Assembly: GCF_004167665.1 (NCBI RefSeq)
Contig: NZ_SEWE01000023.1
Coordinates: forward strand, 1 to 64,000
DNA from: Hymenobacter persicinus
GTDB lineage: Bacteria > Bacteroidota > Bacteroidia > Cytophagales > Hymenobacteraceae
Length of the DNA: 64,000 nucleotides
Direction of reading: 5' to 3'
The notes under the pieces are model-generated. The model was given only the letters and a program-made list of their open reading frames with translations, made no database searches and was not told the origin of the DNA. A program made the position numbers and the translations under genes. Positions 52,462-60,805 of the stretch are shown here, piece by piece; the stretch's first letter is position 1; each line of letters opens with the position of its first letter.

Positions 52462-52881
52462 TTATTCTAACAGCAGAATCCAGCCTATTTTCGAGTCGTC
52501 AGGTGTTCCCGGGGCATCCCGCAGAAACTCCCATGATTCGCCTTGCAACGTCAATTGATACCGAGCTATTAACTCGTCACTAATTGACACTGTATTCGAC
52601 AGCCAAGCAAACATGAGCCGGTCATAGGCCTCCAAAAGAGGAGTTTGCCCAACCAGTATTTTGAAGTGGTCCGGCAGATACAACAGATTCTTCTGCTGTA
52701 TCAGATGCACCAAGTTGGCTTTATCCCGAAGCGAGATTCTGACTTCTCCCGTTTCATGCACAACATAGCCAGTGGATTCCAAATCGGGGAGATGCTCATC
52801 ATATGGATAGCAACTGAATACCGAATTATTCGGCATCAGCTCTAACACGTCCACTATAAAAGCTTCTCCCCGATCCAGCAT
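52462..52881 (-). CDS. Orphan cytoplasmic protein inside the candidate system
   Basis: The product is 139 residues with no signal or membrane helix. Its ATG (52881-52879) overlaps the stop of the large ATPase gene by one base, so translation is probably coupled. Composition is AT-richer than both neighbours. It contains no motif I recognise. It may be a small regulator or adaptor of the ATPase, or an inserted gene. Confidence 0.6.
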   Translation of the reverse strand: MLDRGEAFIVDVLELMPNNSVFSCYPYDEHLPDLESTGYVVHETGEVRISLRDKANLVHLIQQKNLLYLPDHFKILVGQTPLLEAYDRLMFAWLSNTVSISDELIARYQLTLQGESWEFLRDAPGTPDDSKIGWILLLE

Positions 52882-55800
52882 TACCCGTTCGTCATCAGCT
52901 CCCGGCTCAGGTTGTACAGGGCCTGCTTAAGCGGGTAGAAGAACAGCGTTTCGGGGAGGGTTTCGCCCTGGCCGAGGTTGCGGCCAATCTGGTGCAGGCC
53001 CAGGTTGAGGCTGTCCTCGATTTCGCGCAGCAGCATTTCCTTGATGCGGGTGCGGTCCACGTCCACGCCGACCTCGCGCATGAGCGGGGCCACGTCGTCG
53101 TTGTCGAGCACGATGTCCAGGAAACGTTTCGTGTTGTCGATGACGCTCTGCTTGAGGTCGGCATCCACCTGGGGCATTTTCAGGCGGGCCGTGTCGATGT
53201 CCTGGCCGGTCAGGGCGCCGTCCAGCTTCACGGTGCGGATCTGGTCGAAGTCGGCGGCGCTGGTGGCGCTTTCCTCGAACAGCACCCCGCCGTTGGTAGT
53301 GGCTTCTTTGGGGTTGTCGGCCAAGATGACGCGGAAGTTCTGGGGGGCTTCCTGGCCCGTGGCGGCCTTGAACACGGCTTTGCTGATCTTCTCAATGGCG
53401 GCCATGCTGGCGCCGCCGCTGAGCAGGCGCAGGTAGAGGCTGCCCTTACCCGAGAAGCACAGGTAGCGCGGGGGCTTGAGGCCCAGGTGCTGCACCAGCT
53501 GGGCCACGTGGTAGACGATGGCCGTGTAGTGCAGGTAAAACAGCACCCGCAGCTGCCGCCCCTTGCCCAGGCCGAGGCTCTGGGTGAAGCGCAGCGCGTC
53601 GTTGTACGTGAACAGCAGGCTGGTCACGTCGGCCGAGCCGAAGTCGGGGTTTTGCAGGGCGGCGCGCAGGTAGCCCTTGTACTCCTGGTTTTCCTCCGAG
53701 TCGGGCAGACTTTCCACGTACTGCACGCCGAGGCGGAGCAGGCCGTTCTGCTTGGGCGCGCCCTGCACGCGGGCGTAGCCGTCACCCCACAGGTCGTCGC
53801 CGGCGAAGCGGAAGGACGAGCTGAAGGCGGGCTTCTGGTCGGCGAAGATCAGCAGGTCGGTGGTGCCGCCGCCGATGTCGATGTTAATGACGTTTTCGTC
53901 GCGGTTGGGTACTACCTGGTTGGTAGCCGTGAGGTAGTAGTACGGCGCCACCGACTCCGAAATGCACTGGGTGGGGCGGCGGGCCCGGAAAATCTGCTGG
54001 AAAGCCTCGTCCCAGACCTGCTGGAACTGGTTGCGCAGGAACATATCAAAGCTCAGCGGGGCAAACCACACCACGCGGGTGTCTTCCAGGATGCCGCCCT
54101 GCATGGCCGCCTTGTGCTTCATCAGCAGCAGGATTTCCTTGAAGAAGGCCGCAATGCGGTTCACGCCCTGGGGGTCCAGTTCGGCGCTCCACTTCAGGTT
54201 GGTCACGAAGCGGTTCTGGGGCGGCTGCCCGGTTTCGGTGTTGATGCTGAAGCCGATGTTGATGTTGCTGAGCACCTTGCTGGGCTCGTTGGCGTAGGAG
54301 TTCGTCTCGCACACGGCGGTCCGGATTGGGAACTCATACACTGAGCCGGCCTCGCCGATGATGCTGGGCACAAATTCCCGGTTCTGAATCAGCGGAATGT
54401 CGAACAGCTGACCGGGGCCACGCATATAGCGCTGGTAGGCCGAGTAGCCGGTGTCAGGCAGCGGGGCGTTGAGCAGTTCCATCTGCAGGTCACTTTCCCC
54501 GATGGTGAACGGGCGCGGGTGGGCCGAGGGGCCATCAGCATACGCCACGTGGGTGTTGCTGGTGCCAAAGTCGACGGCGAAGGTGAAGCGGCGGGTACCG
54601 CGGTCCAGCTCCCGCCAGCGCGGCACGATCAGGCCCCGGGCCGGGGGCGCGCCGTGGAAAGCCGGCGGACAAGTCAGCTCGGCCAGGTCGAAGTGCGTCC
54701 CGGTGATTTCGTAGTAGGTGCTGCCGGCCGTGGACACGCTTTTCTGGGTGCGCTCAAACTTGGTGGCCCGCTTCGACGCGCCCTGGTCGGTGAGCCGCTC
54801 CCCGCCCACAAAGAACGTGAGGTCGTAGCGGCGCTGGAGCATGGTGGGCGAGTTGTCGGCGTCCACGAGCATGACCTTGTAGAAGTCGTTGTACTCGGGC
54901 TGGGCGCGCATCTTGTAGAACGGGAACACGCCCAGGCCGATGTTGGCCTTCACGATGCGGCCCTTCTCGGGAATCTCCCGGCCCTGGGCGTCCTTGGGGT
55001 TCTGCGGGTTCTGGTAGTAGCTCCGCTCGAAGGTGATGAAGCGGCCGCCCTGCACCGGAATCCGCAGCGCAATGCGCACGTGGTTCAGATCAATGGTGAA
55101 GGTGAGCAGCTCGGCCAGGTCGTGGTCGGAGAAGTACTCGAAGAAGGTCTGGCGCAGGGGCAGCAGGTATGGAAACCGCGCCCGGCCCTGGGTATCGGCC
55201 CCGTACTGGAACGTGACCTTGCCGGTGTGGAAGCGCTGGGCATTCAGCTCGTAGGGCAGCTCCACCAGGGCATCTTCCAGGAAGTCACCGACGGTCAGGT
55301 ACGGGTACTTGAAGCCTTTGCCGGGCAGCACGCGGTTTTCCAGGGTCAGCTCGTCGGCGTAGGGCACCGGGGTGCGGTCGTCCCAGGGCTGGCCGTTGAG
55401 GTAGTTGGCGCCCTGCATGGTCAGGTTGGGGCGCAGCACCAGCGGGGTGGGTCGGCTCTGATTGGTTTGCCGCGTCGGCGCAATGAACAGGTCCGAGCTG
55501 GTCACGGCCGACTGGTCGGCGCGGCTGGGCAGGGGCACGTGCTTCACGCTGGCCAGGTTGCCCTGGAAGTCGGCAATGGCGGGGTAATTGGTGGCAAACT
55601 GCTGGGCCGTGTGGTCGCCCTGCATCTGCATCTGGTTGATACGGTTCCGGTCGAGGCCGGCAAACACGCTGCCGGCAAATTCCCGGCGCTGCAGCTGCGG
55701 GTAGGCCAGGAACAGCTCGTAGACAAACTCCCGGAACGCCGGGGACCGGTCTTCGAGCAGCACCACCTGGTTGTCGAAGTAGTGGCCGCGGGCCTGGGCG

Positions 55801-56351
55801 CGCTCCAGGTCCAGCTGGCGCACGGCCGGCGCGGTGAACAGCAAGGTCAAAGGCGAAGTACCGCCCAGCAGCTGGGGCCCGCCGGGCAGATTCGGCGACT
55901 CGTAGAACACGAGGTACATATCCGAGAAGTCGCGGAACCGGTCGTCCTGCAAAAACAGGCGCAGGGTTTCGCCCAGCAGGCGGGTACCTTCGTCGCCCTG
56001 CATCCGGCGCAGCTCGGCCTCCACGTTCCAGCGGCGCAGGGTAATTTTGCGGCCGGCCTGGGTGTAGAGGTTGTAGTTGTAGAGGATTTCGAACAGGTCC
56101 CAGAAGTGCGACACCAACTCGTGGTAGACCGAGCCGGGGTTGCGCTGCCCTTCCCGGGCCAGGAAGTCGAAGGCGGTTTCAAACAGGTGCATTCGCGCAA
56201 ACGGCGTCGGGATGCTCACCGCCACGTTCTTGGCCCGCCCGCCCGTGGGGTCGGTGACGGTGTTGATTTCGGTGCTGGTGATGGGCGCAGTTTTCTGCCA
56301 GCCCTGCACCTGCTGGGAACCATTGTTGTGAAGACGAAGGACTTTGGGCAT
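52881..56351 (-). CDS. Very large Hsp70/actin-fold ATPase, SrfB-like
   Basis: The product is 1156 residues. An N-terminal region of about 580 residues has no obvious family signature; it is helical at the start (FARMHLFETAFDFLAREGQRN) and beta-rich later. An ASKHA (actin/Hsp70) ATPase follows, with phosphate-1 FAVDFGTSNTHVAYADGPS at about 588-606 and phosphate-2 NIDIGGGTTDLLIFAD at about 822-837. The adenosine region with CFSGKGSLYLRLLSGG lies further on. Size and motifs resemble virulence factor SrfB, an Hsp70-like protein of unknown role. It is placed directly after the tubulin-like gene. Confidence 0.8.
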   Translation of the reverse strand: MPKVLRLHNNGSQQVQGWQKTAPITSTEINTVTDPTGGRAKNVAVSIPTPFARMHLFETAFDFLAREGQRNPGSVYHELVSHFWDLFEILYNYNLYTQAGRKITLRRWNVEAELRRMQGDEGTRLLGETLRLFLQDDRFRDFSDMYLVFYESPNLPGGPQLLGGTSPLTLLFTAPAVRQLDLERAQARGHYFDNQVVLLEDRSPAFREFVYELFLAYPQLQRREFAGSVFAGLDRNRINQMQMQGDHTAQQFATNYPAIADFQGNLASVKHVPLPSRADQSAVTSSDLFIAPTRQTNQSRPTPLVLRPNLTMQGANYLNGQPWDDRTPVPYADELTLENRVLPGKGFKYPYLTVGDFLEDALVELPYELNAQRFHTGKVTFQYGADTQGRARFPYLLPLRQTFFEYFSDHDLAELLTFTIDLNHVRIALRIPVQGGRFITFERSYYQNPQNPKDAQGREIPEKGRIVKANIGLGVFPFYKMRAQPEYNDFYKVMLVDADNSPTMLQRRYDLTFFVGGERLTDQGASKRATKFERTQKSVSTAGSTYYEITGTHFDLAELTCPPAFHGAPPARGLIVPRWRELDRGTRRFTFAVDFGTSNTHVAYADGPSAHPRPFTIGESDLQMELLNAPLPDTGYSAYQRYMRGPGQLFDIPLIQNREFVPSIIGEAGSVYEFPIRTAVCETNSYANEPSKVLSNINIGFSINTETGQPPQNRFVTNLKWSAELDPQGVNRIAAFFKEILLLMKHKAAMQGGILEDTRVVWFAPLSFDMFLRNQFQQVWDEAFQQIFRARRPTQCISESVAPYYYLTATNQVVPNRDENVINIDIGGGTTDLLIFADQKPAFSSSFRFAGDDLWGDGYARVQGAPKQNGLLRLGVQYVESLPDSEENQEYKGYLRAALQNPDFGSADVTSLLFTYNDALRFTQSLGLGKGRQLRVLFYLHYTAIVYHVAQLVQHLGLKPPRYLCFSGKGSLYLRLLSGGASMAAIEKISKAVFKAATGQEAPQNFRVILADNPKEATTNGGVLFEESATSAADFDQIRTVKLDGALTGQDIDTARLKMPQVDADLKQSVIDNTKRFLDIVLDNDDVAPLMREVGVDVDRTRIKEMLLREIEDSLNLGLHQIGRNLGQGETLPETLFFYPLKQALYNLSRELMTNG

Positions 56352-56411
56352 TGTCGGAAGTTTGCTTTGATAAGGAGAACGGGCCGTTTGGGGCCGAAGC
56401 CCGGCTCGTTC

Positions 56412-57860
56412 TTACACCACTTTCACCTTTTCCTCGAAGGCTTTGTCGGTTACCTGGTCGAACAGGGCGACGAGCTTGCGGAAGCTGTCGGGCTCGTGGA
56501 TGGACTTGGCCGCGTCGTTGAGCTGGTTGAGGAAGTAGTTCTGGCTGAGGCCCTTGTTGAAGAAGTCGTTCCACTTCTTTTCCACCGGCTTGCCCGAAAT
56601 CATGGCGTTGAAGTCGTCGGTGGTCAGGTCGAAGGGGCGGAAGCTGCGGCGGTTCTGGCTGAGCTCCTTGAGCCACTCGTCGACGCCGTACTCGGGGCTG
56701 TGCAGGAAGTTATTGAGCTCCTTGAAGATGGGCTCGTTGCGCAGGGCGTGGTCCAGGTTTAGGTTGTCGTGGTAGGGCGCCTTGTCGGTGGGCAGGTGCT
56801 GCTTGTGGTAGCGCGAGAAGTACAGCAGCTGGGTCAGGTGCTTGGCAATCAGCTCCCGGCTCTCGTCGGGCAGGTGGCTGAAGTTCAGGTCCTGGGTGTC
56901 GGTGCCGAGGCCGTACTCGTGGAAGTGGGGCGCGCCGTTGCGCAGCTCGGCGTCGGAGTACTGCATGAAGTCGACCACGCTCAGGGCGGCCAGTAGCTCG
57001 ATGAGGTGGGCCTTGTTGCGCTGGGCGGTGCCGCCGGGCTGGTTTTCGTAGGGCGTGTCGGGCGTGTCGGCCAGGTAGTACAGCGCGTCGAGGCCCTGCA
57101 GGTTGTGCTCGTAGTAGCTGAGCGCGGCCTTGGTCTTGGTCAAAAAGGAGTTGGAGTCGATAACCGAGTTGTCTTCGCTCTGCAGGGCGAAGTAGGGCAT
57201 CACCGTCACGGCGCCGGTGAGGGCATTGCGCAGGTAGCCGGCGTTGCTGAGACGGGTGTTGGGGTCTTTGAGGTTTTTGAGCAGCAGTGGGAAGCCCGCG
57301 GCCCCGGTCCCGCCGAAGATGCTGGAAATGAAGAACACCCGGTCGCCGGCCTGGAAGTTGTCGGCAAAAAACCGGATTTCCGGCGACTCCACCACTTTGT
57401 TCAGCACGATGCTGCCCACGTTGGGCGAACCGCGGAAACCAATGGTGAGCGGGCTTTCCAGGTTGTCCTGGGTGAAGAGCAGCTCCACGAGGCCCTTGGA
57501 ATCCACCGACAACTGGTCGTAGCTCAGGTACTGGCGGAAGCTCTGGTTGATGCCGCCGAAGTCGAACACAAAGGTGTCTTTCACCCCGCCGTTGGTGTCG
57601 GCCGAGATGCTGCTCAGGGTGCTGACATCGGTCTGGAAGAAGCCGTCGTCACGGGGGCCCAGGTGCTGGTAGATCTGCTGGTAGCTTTTGAGCATGTCCA
57701 CCGTGCGGTTCATGTCGCCGTTGTGAGCGTCGGGGTCGATGATGATGGGCACCACCCGGTCGCAGTTGGCGAGCTTCACGCCCGAGGCCAGCAGCATGGT
57801 TAGGGACCGAATGACGCGGGAGCCGGTGCCGCCAATGCCGAAAATGAACAGTTTAGCCAT
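56412..57860 (-). CDS. Tubulin-like domain protein
   Basis: The product is 482 residues from the ATG at 57860; an in-frame ATG at 57980 lies inside a repeat-rich leader. The first strand-turn is KLFIFGIGGTGSRVIRSL, a Rossmann-type GxGGTGS nucleotide loop. At 183-189 comes GGTGAAG in ISSIFGGTGAAGFPLLL, the tubulin/FtsZ signature loop. Together they fit the bacterial 'tubulin-like' family (Pfam Tubulin_2 type), distinct from FtsZ. It is probably a GTP-binding cytoplasmic protein; polymerisation is not known. It is 60 bp upstream of the large ATPase gene. Confidence 0.82.
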   Translation of the reverse strand: MAKLFIFGIGGTGSRVIRSLTMLLASGVKLANCDRVVPIIIDPDAHNGDMNRTVDMLKSYQQIYQHLGPRDDGFFQTDVSTLSSISADTNGGVKDTFVFDFGGINQSFRQYLSYDQLSVDSKGLVELLFTQDNLESPLTIGFRGSPNVGSIVLNKVVESPEIRFFADNFQAGDRVFFISSIFGGTGAAGFPLLLKNLKDPNTRLSNAGYLRNALTGAVTVMPYFALQSEDNSVIDSNSFLTKTKAALSYYEHNLQGLDALYYLADTPDTPYENQPGGTAQRNKAHLIELLAALSVVDFMQYSDAELRNGAPHFHEYGLGTDTQDLNFSHLPDESRELIAKHLTQLLYFSRYHKQHLPTDKAPYHDNLNLDHALRNEPIFKELNNFLHSPEYGVDEWLKELSQNRRSFRPFDLTTDDFNAMISGKPVEKKWNDFFNKGLSQNYFLNQLNDAAKSIHEPDSFRKLVALFDQVTDKAFEEKVKVV

Positions 57861-57904
57861 TGAATCGCAGATTTTGCTGAGTAAGCGCGGATTGCGCAGA
57901 TTCG

Positions 57905-57995
57905 TGTAGAGACGCATACTTGCGTCTGGCGTTGAATAACGACTGCCCAGCAGTTGGGTCGTCCAACGATTGAGACGCAAGTATGCGTCTCTACA
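57905..57995. repeat. Perfect GTAGAGACGC-type palindrome between system genes
   Basis: TGTAGAGACGCATACTTGCG.. (57905-57927) is the exact reverse complement of 57973-57995 over 23 bases. The inner part also pairs (CGTTG/CAACG, ACGAC/GTCGT, ACTG/CAGT), giving a nearly continuous stem of 91 nucleotides. It lies between the three-helix protein gene and the tubulin-like gene. Confidence 0.9.
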
Positions 57996-57998
57996 TTC

Positions 57999-58391
57999 CT
58001 AAAAAGGAGTCGTGCTGGCGTTGGTCGAGCCGCGCTTGAGCAGGACGGAGAACAGGAAAAACCAGAACAGGCCCAGGATGGCGTTCCAGGTCGACATCCA
58101 GTAGACGTAGGAGTGCGAGGCCACTTCCTGGGAGCTGGTCTGCCAGAGGCCGATGAAGAAGGCCAGCAGCGCATTGATTACCAAAAAGATAACCCAGTGG
58201 CGCAGCTTATTAAAGGTAGCCACGCCCATGGCGCGGTTAATCAGGTAGTAGAAAATCAGCACCATGGCCAACGACAGGCCGATGGTGAGCAAACCCACGT
58301 TCGGGAAAATCACCTCCCGGTACACCGGAGTTTCCGACGGCGGCTGGGGCGTGCCAATGAGTTCGTAGAGGAAGCGGAAGAAACCTTTCAT
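57999..58391 (-). CDS. Three-helix membrane protein of the candidate system
   Basis: The product is 130 residues from the ATG at 58391. Transmembrane helices at about 28-50, 64-83 and 98-119 separate short loops, with NRAMGVATFNKLRHW between the first two and a short polar C-tail. No signature is recognised. Its gene stands between the VWA-like lipoprotein gene and the repeat ahead of the tubulin-like gene. It is a candidate inner-membrane anchor for the cytoplasmic parts. Confidence 0.7.
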   Translation of the reverse strand: MKGFFRFLYELIGTPQPPSETPVYREVIFPNVGLLTIGLSLAMVLIFYYLINRAMGVATFNKLRHWVIFLVINALLAFFIGLWQTSSQEVASHSYVYWMSTWNAILGLFWFFLFSVLLKRGSTNASTTPF

Positions 58392-58473
58392 AGAGCGGAG
58401 AGTGGCGCAAACCAAGGTTTGCGAAGCGTGGAACGGGTTGGAAGAAAGGAAAGGGAACGAACGGGTGCTGCTT

Positions 58474-59856
58474 CTAGTCGGCGGGCTGGAGCGTGAGTGG
58501 AATGGTGAAAACCGGAGCTTTTTGCTCCCCGCCCGCCACGGCTTCAACTCCGTCGAGCAGGCTGCTCAGGGCAAAGGTCTTGGCCCCGGTCTGGTTGATG
58601 TTGCTGTCATTCTTGGTGGTCCACTGGCTTACCCAGGCCGGCCGCTGGTCCCGGAGCACGAGCTGCACGGGGCGGGCCCCCGCGCCGAGCTTGGTAACGC
58701 GCACTTTGACAAAATGCGTGTATTGATTTTCGGCCCCGCTGCTGTTTTTTGTCTGGTCGCTGGCTCCAAAGACGCTCACAATCTTGGCGTCAGTGTCCTG
58801 GGCCTGCAGTTGCAGGTTGGCTTTCAAGTAGTTCAGGTCGCGGTACAGGCCGGGCAGGGCCTGCAGATCGAGGCCCACCACAAACTCCACCGGCTCCTTC
58901 GCCGACACCTTGCTGATGGCCACCGTGTGATAAGAGGCCCCGGCCGTGCGCTTGCTGGCGTCCTTTTCCCCGTAGTACCAGGCGCCCACGTTTTGGAAGC
59001 GGCTGAGCAGGGAAGTCGGCGGCGCCGGGTATTTCACCCCGAAGTGGGCCTGCTGGGCGGGCTGCTTTTCGAGCTGGGCGGCATCGAAGCGGCGCACGGC
59101 GTCGGCGGGCCCAATCACCCAGAAGTAGTACGGAACAGCCGTGTCGCAGCAGCCCGTGATTTTCTTGGGGCCGCTTTTCAGGGCCGGATAATACGTGCCG
59201 CGGAAGTCGGAAGCGTAGCCGTACACCGATACGGCCAGGTCGGCGCGACGGGTGCGGTTCAGGGCATCGGTAATGTCGGTGCTGATATAGGGAATGGCCC
59301 CGGCATTCTTGGGCGAGTAAATGAAGTCCGAAATCAGCACGCTAACTGAGTTGGGCGCGTAGTAGCCGGTCACGAGCGTGTCGAGGACCGTGGGAATGTC
59401 GGTGCTGCTGGCGGGCTGCTGAATGCCGCCGCGCACGGTTTGGGAAAGCTGTTGGTAGGAATCCCGGTAAGGTTTTTCCTTGATGCGGAAATAGGTTTTG
59501 CGGGCTGCTGAGCTGCGGTTCACCTCCGACAGAAACTGCGCCACGTGCTGCTGAAAGCGGGTGTTGGCGGCATCGGCGCCGGTTTTGGGCATGAAGCCTT
59601 CCATCGAGCCCGACACTTCCAGAAACACGTTGACCTGGGCCAGCGGCCCAGTACCAGCTGGCGCGGCGGCGGCTTCCGCGGCCGGGGTTTCCGTGGGCGC
59701 TGCGGCGCCGGGAGTTTCTGCGGGCGGCACCGTTTCCGTCACGGCGGGCTCCGCAGCGCGATTTTCGCCCTTCATATCGGAGCGGGAGTAGCAGCCGGAA
59801 AGCAGCACGCCCAGGGCCAGGGCAGGCAGCAGCGGGAAAGAGCGGGTCAAATGCAT
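58474..59856 (-). CDS. VWA-like lipoprotein of the candidate system
   Basis: The product is 460 residues from the ATG at 59856, with lipobox LLSGC (C22) and an Ala/Pro/Glu/Thr-rich linker to about residue 70. From about 75 a von Willebrand A-like fold is suggested by VNVFLEVSGSMEGFM, where E80-x-S82-x-S84 stands in place of the usual DxSxS metal site. SVSVLISDFIYSP and ADLAVSVYGYASDF follow as later strands. The C-terminal 200 residues are beta-rich. It is the first gene of the operon, probably exposed to the periplasm. The frame is open to 60054 but without a plausible leader. Confidence 0.75.
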   Translation of the reverse strand: MHLTRSFPLLPALALGVLLSGCYSRSDMKGENRAAEPAVTETVPPAETPGAAAPTETPAAEAAAAPAGTGPLAQVNVFLEVSGSMEGFMPKTGADAANTRFQQHVAQFLSEVNRSSAARKTYFRIKEKPYRDSYQQLSQTVRGGIQQPASSTDIPTVLDTLVTGYYAPNSVSVLISDFIYSPKNAGAIPYISTDITDALNRTRRADLAVSVYGYASDFRGTYYPALKSGPKKITGCCDTAVPYYFWVIGPADAVRRFDAAQLEKQPAQQAHFGVKYPAPPTSLLSRFQNVGAWYYGEKDASKRTAGASYHTVAISKVSAKEPVEFVVGLDLQALPGLYRDLNYLKANLQLQAQDTDAKIVSVFGASDQTKNSSGAENQYTHFVKVRVTKLGAGARPVQLVLRDQRPAWVSQWTTKNDSNINQTGAKTFALSSLLDGVEAVAGGEQKAPVFTIPLTLQPAD

Positions 59857-60170
59857 TCGGACTAAGTGAGGTTCGTCGGCGGGCGTCGCCCCTTGCGTAC
59901 TGCGGCCGGGGCCGGCAGGTTGTGGGCAACGTCGTGTAAGGCTATAAAATTTTACGGCATAATCCGCATATAGACCTGTTCCGATGCGTTCCGCGGGGCC
60001 AGTTGCCCCGACAAAATTGTGCCACAAAGCCGGAAGCCCCGCTACCTTGGCCAACGCCCCGCTTGCGAAAACAACCCGACCGTTCAGCTTTATTGCTTGG
60101 CAATCCGGGCTTTGTTGTTTGCGCTCTGCGCCTGCTTATCCACTTTTCCGCTACTTATTTCTAATCCCGC
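59857..60170. other. Divergent intergenic region upstream of the candidate system
   Basis: These 314 bases separate the divergent genes at 59856 and 60171 and should hold both promoters. I see A/T-rich blocks on the minus strand (TTTTATAGCC near 59950) but no full TTG/TAnnTTTG promoter and no clear gene, palindrome or terminator. Confidence 0.4.
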
Positions 60171-60725
60171 ATGCCCAAAAGCAAAACCTTCCTGCTATTC
60201 GTTTCCAGCCTGTGCTTCCCTTATGTTCAGTTGTTACTGATGTCCCGCAATCATTCCTTCCTGCTGGACTTTCTGGCCTTTATGTGCGTGGTAATCACCG
60301 CCATTATCTTGATATTCCGTGCCCGGGATAGTAGTACTGCCCTGATTCTTTATCTCCTGGTAGCCGGGGGAATCATACTGCTGTGCTTCGCGGCCTTCGA
60401 TACCCTCCAACGCGCCGGTGATTACCTAATCTTTAAAAGTCAGCAGAGACAACTGGACAAGTTCGTGGCTGAAATCCGACCCCACCACAAGCCCGAAGGC
60501 CTTCAACTTTTCTCACCGACCCAGTCTCTTTCGGGCTTCATCAGATACTACGAGGTGCTACCGGACAGCACTATCCTCTTCACGCGGGGCGGTGAAGAAA
60601 GCATTTTTTTCTGGGGCTTTGCTTACTCCTCCACCGGCGCTAAACCCACGGTCAACTTTGCCCCTATGCCCTATTGGCACCAGCTTGACACCCACTGGTA
60701 CGCCTGGTTCCGCTACGACAACTAG
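60171..60725 (+). CDS. Orphan membrane protein
   Basis: The product is 184 residues. About three transmembrane helices lie in the first half (VSSLCFPYVQLLL, FLLDFLAFMCVVITAIILIF, ALILYLLVAGGIILLCFAAF), followed by a soluble C-terminal half rich in aromatic residues and ending MPYWHQLDTHWYAWFRYDN. No family recognised. It is AT-richer than its neighbours and is divergent from the candidate system. Confidence 0.6.
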   Translation: MPKSKTFLLFVSSLCFPYVQLLLMSRNHSFLLDFLAFMCVVITAIILIFRARDSSTALILYLLVAGGIILLCFAAFDTLQRAGDYLIFKSQQRQLDKFVAEIRPHHKPEGLQLFSPTQSLSGFIRYYEVLPDSTILFTRGGEESIFFWGFAYSSTGAKPTVNFAPMPYWHQLDTHWYAWFRYDN

Positions 60726-60740
60726 ATGCTGCACAAAAGC

Positions 60741-60776
60741 TAACAGCTACTTCCTGAGCAGAAAGCAGCTGTTAGT
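60741..60776. terminator. Possible convergent terminator
   Basis: CTAACAGCT (60741-60749) pairs with AGCTGTTAG (60768-60776), between two converging genes. There is no T-run, so this is tentative. Confidence 0.4.
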
Positions 60777-60805
60777 AAACAACATGCATAAGAACAGCCA
60801 ACGGC

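Noticed and set aside
54519-56762. Long plus-strand frame opposite the ATPase and tubulin-like genes
   Set aside because: It is antisense to two well-supported genes; long open mirror frames are expected in GC-rich DNA, and its Gly/Val/His-rich composition is typical of such shadows.
56412-57860. FtsZ
   Set aside because: It has tubulin-type loops, but its overall sequence, length and context (no ftsA, ftsQ or mur genes) do not fit FtsZ.
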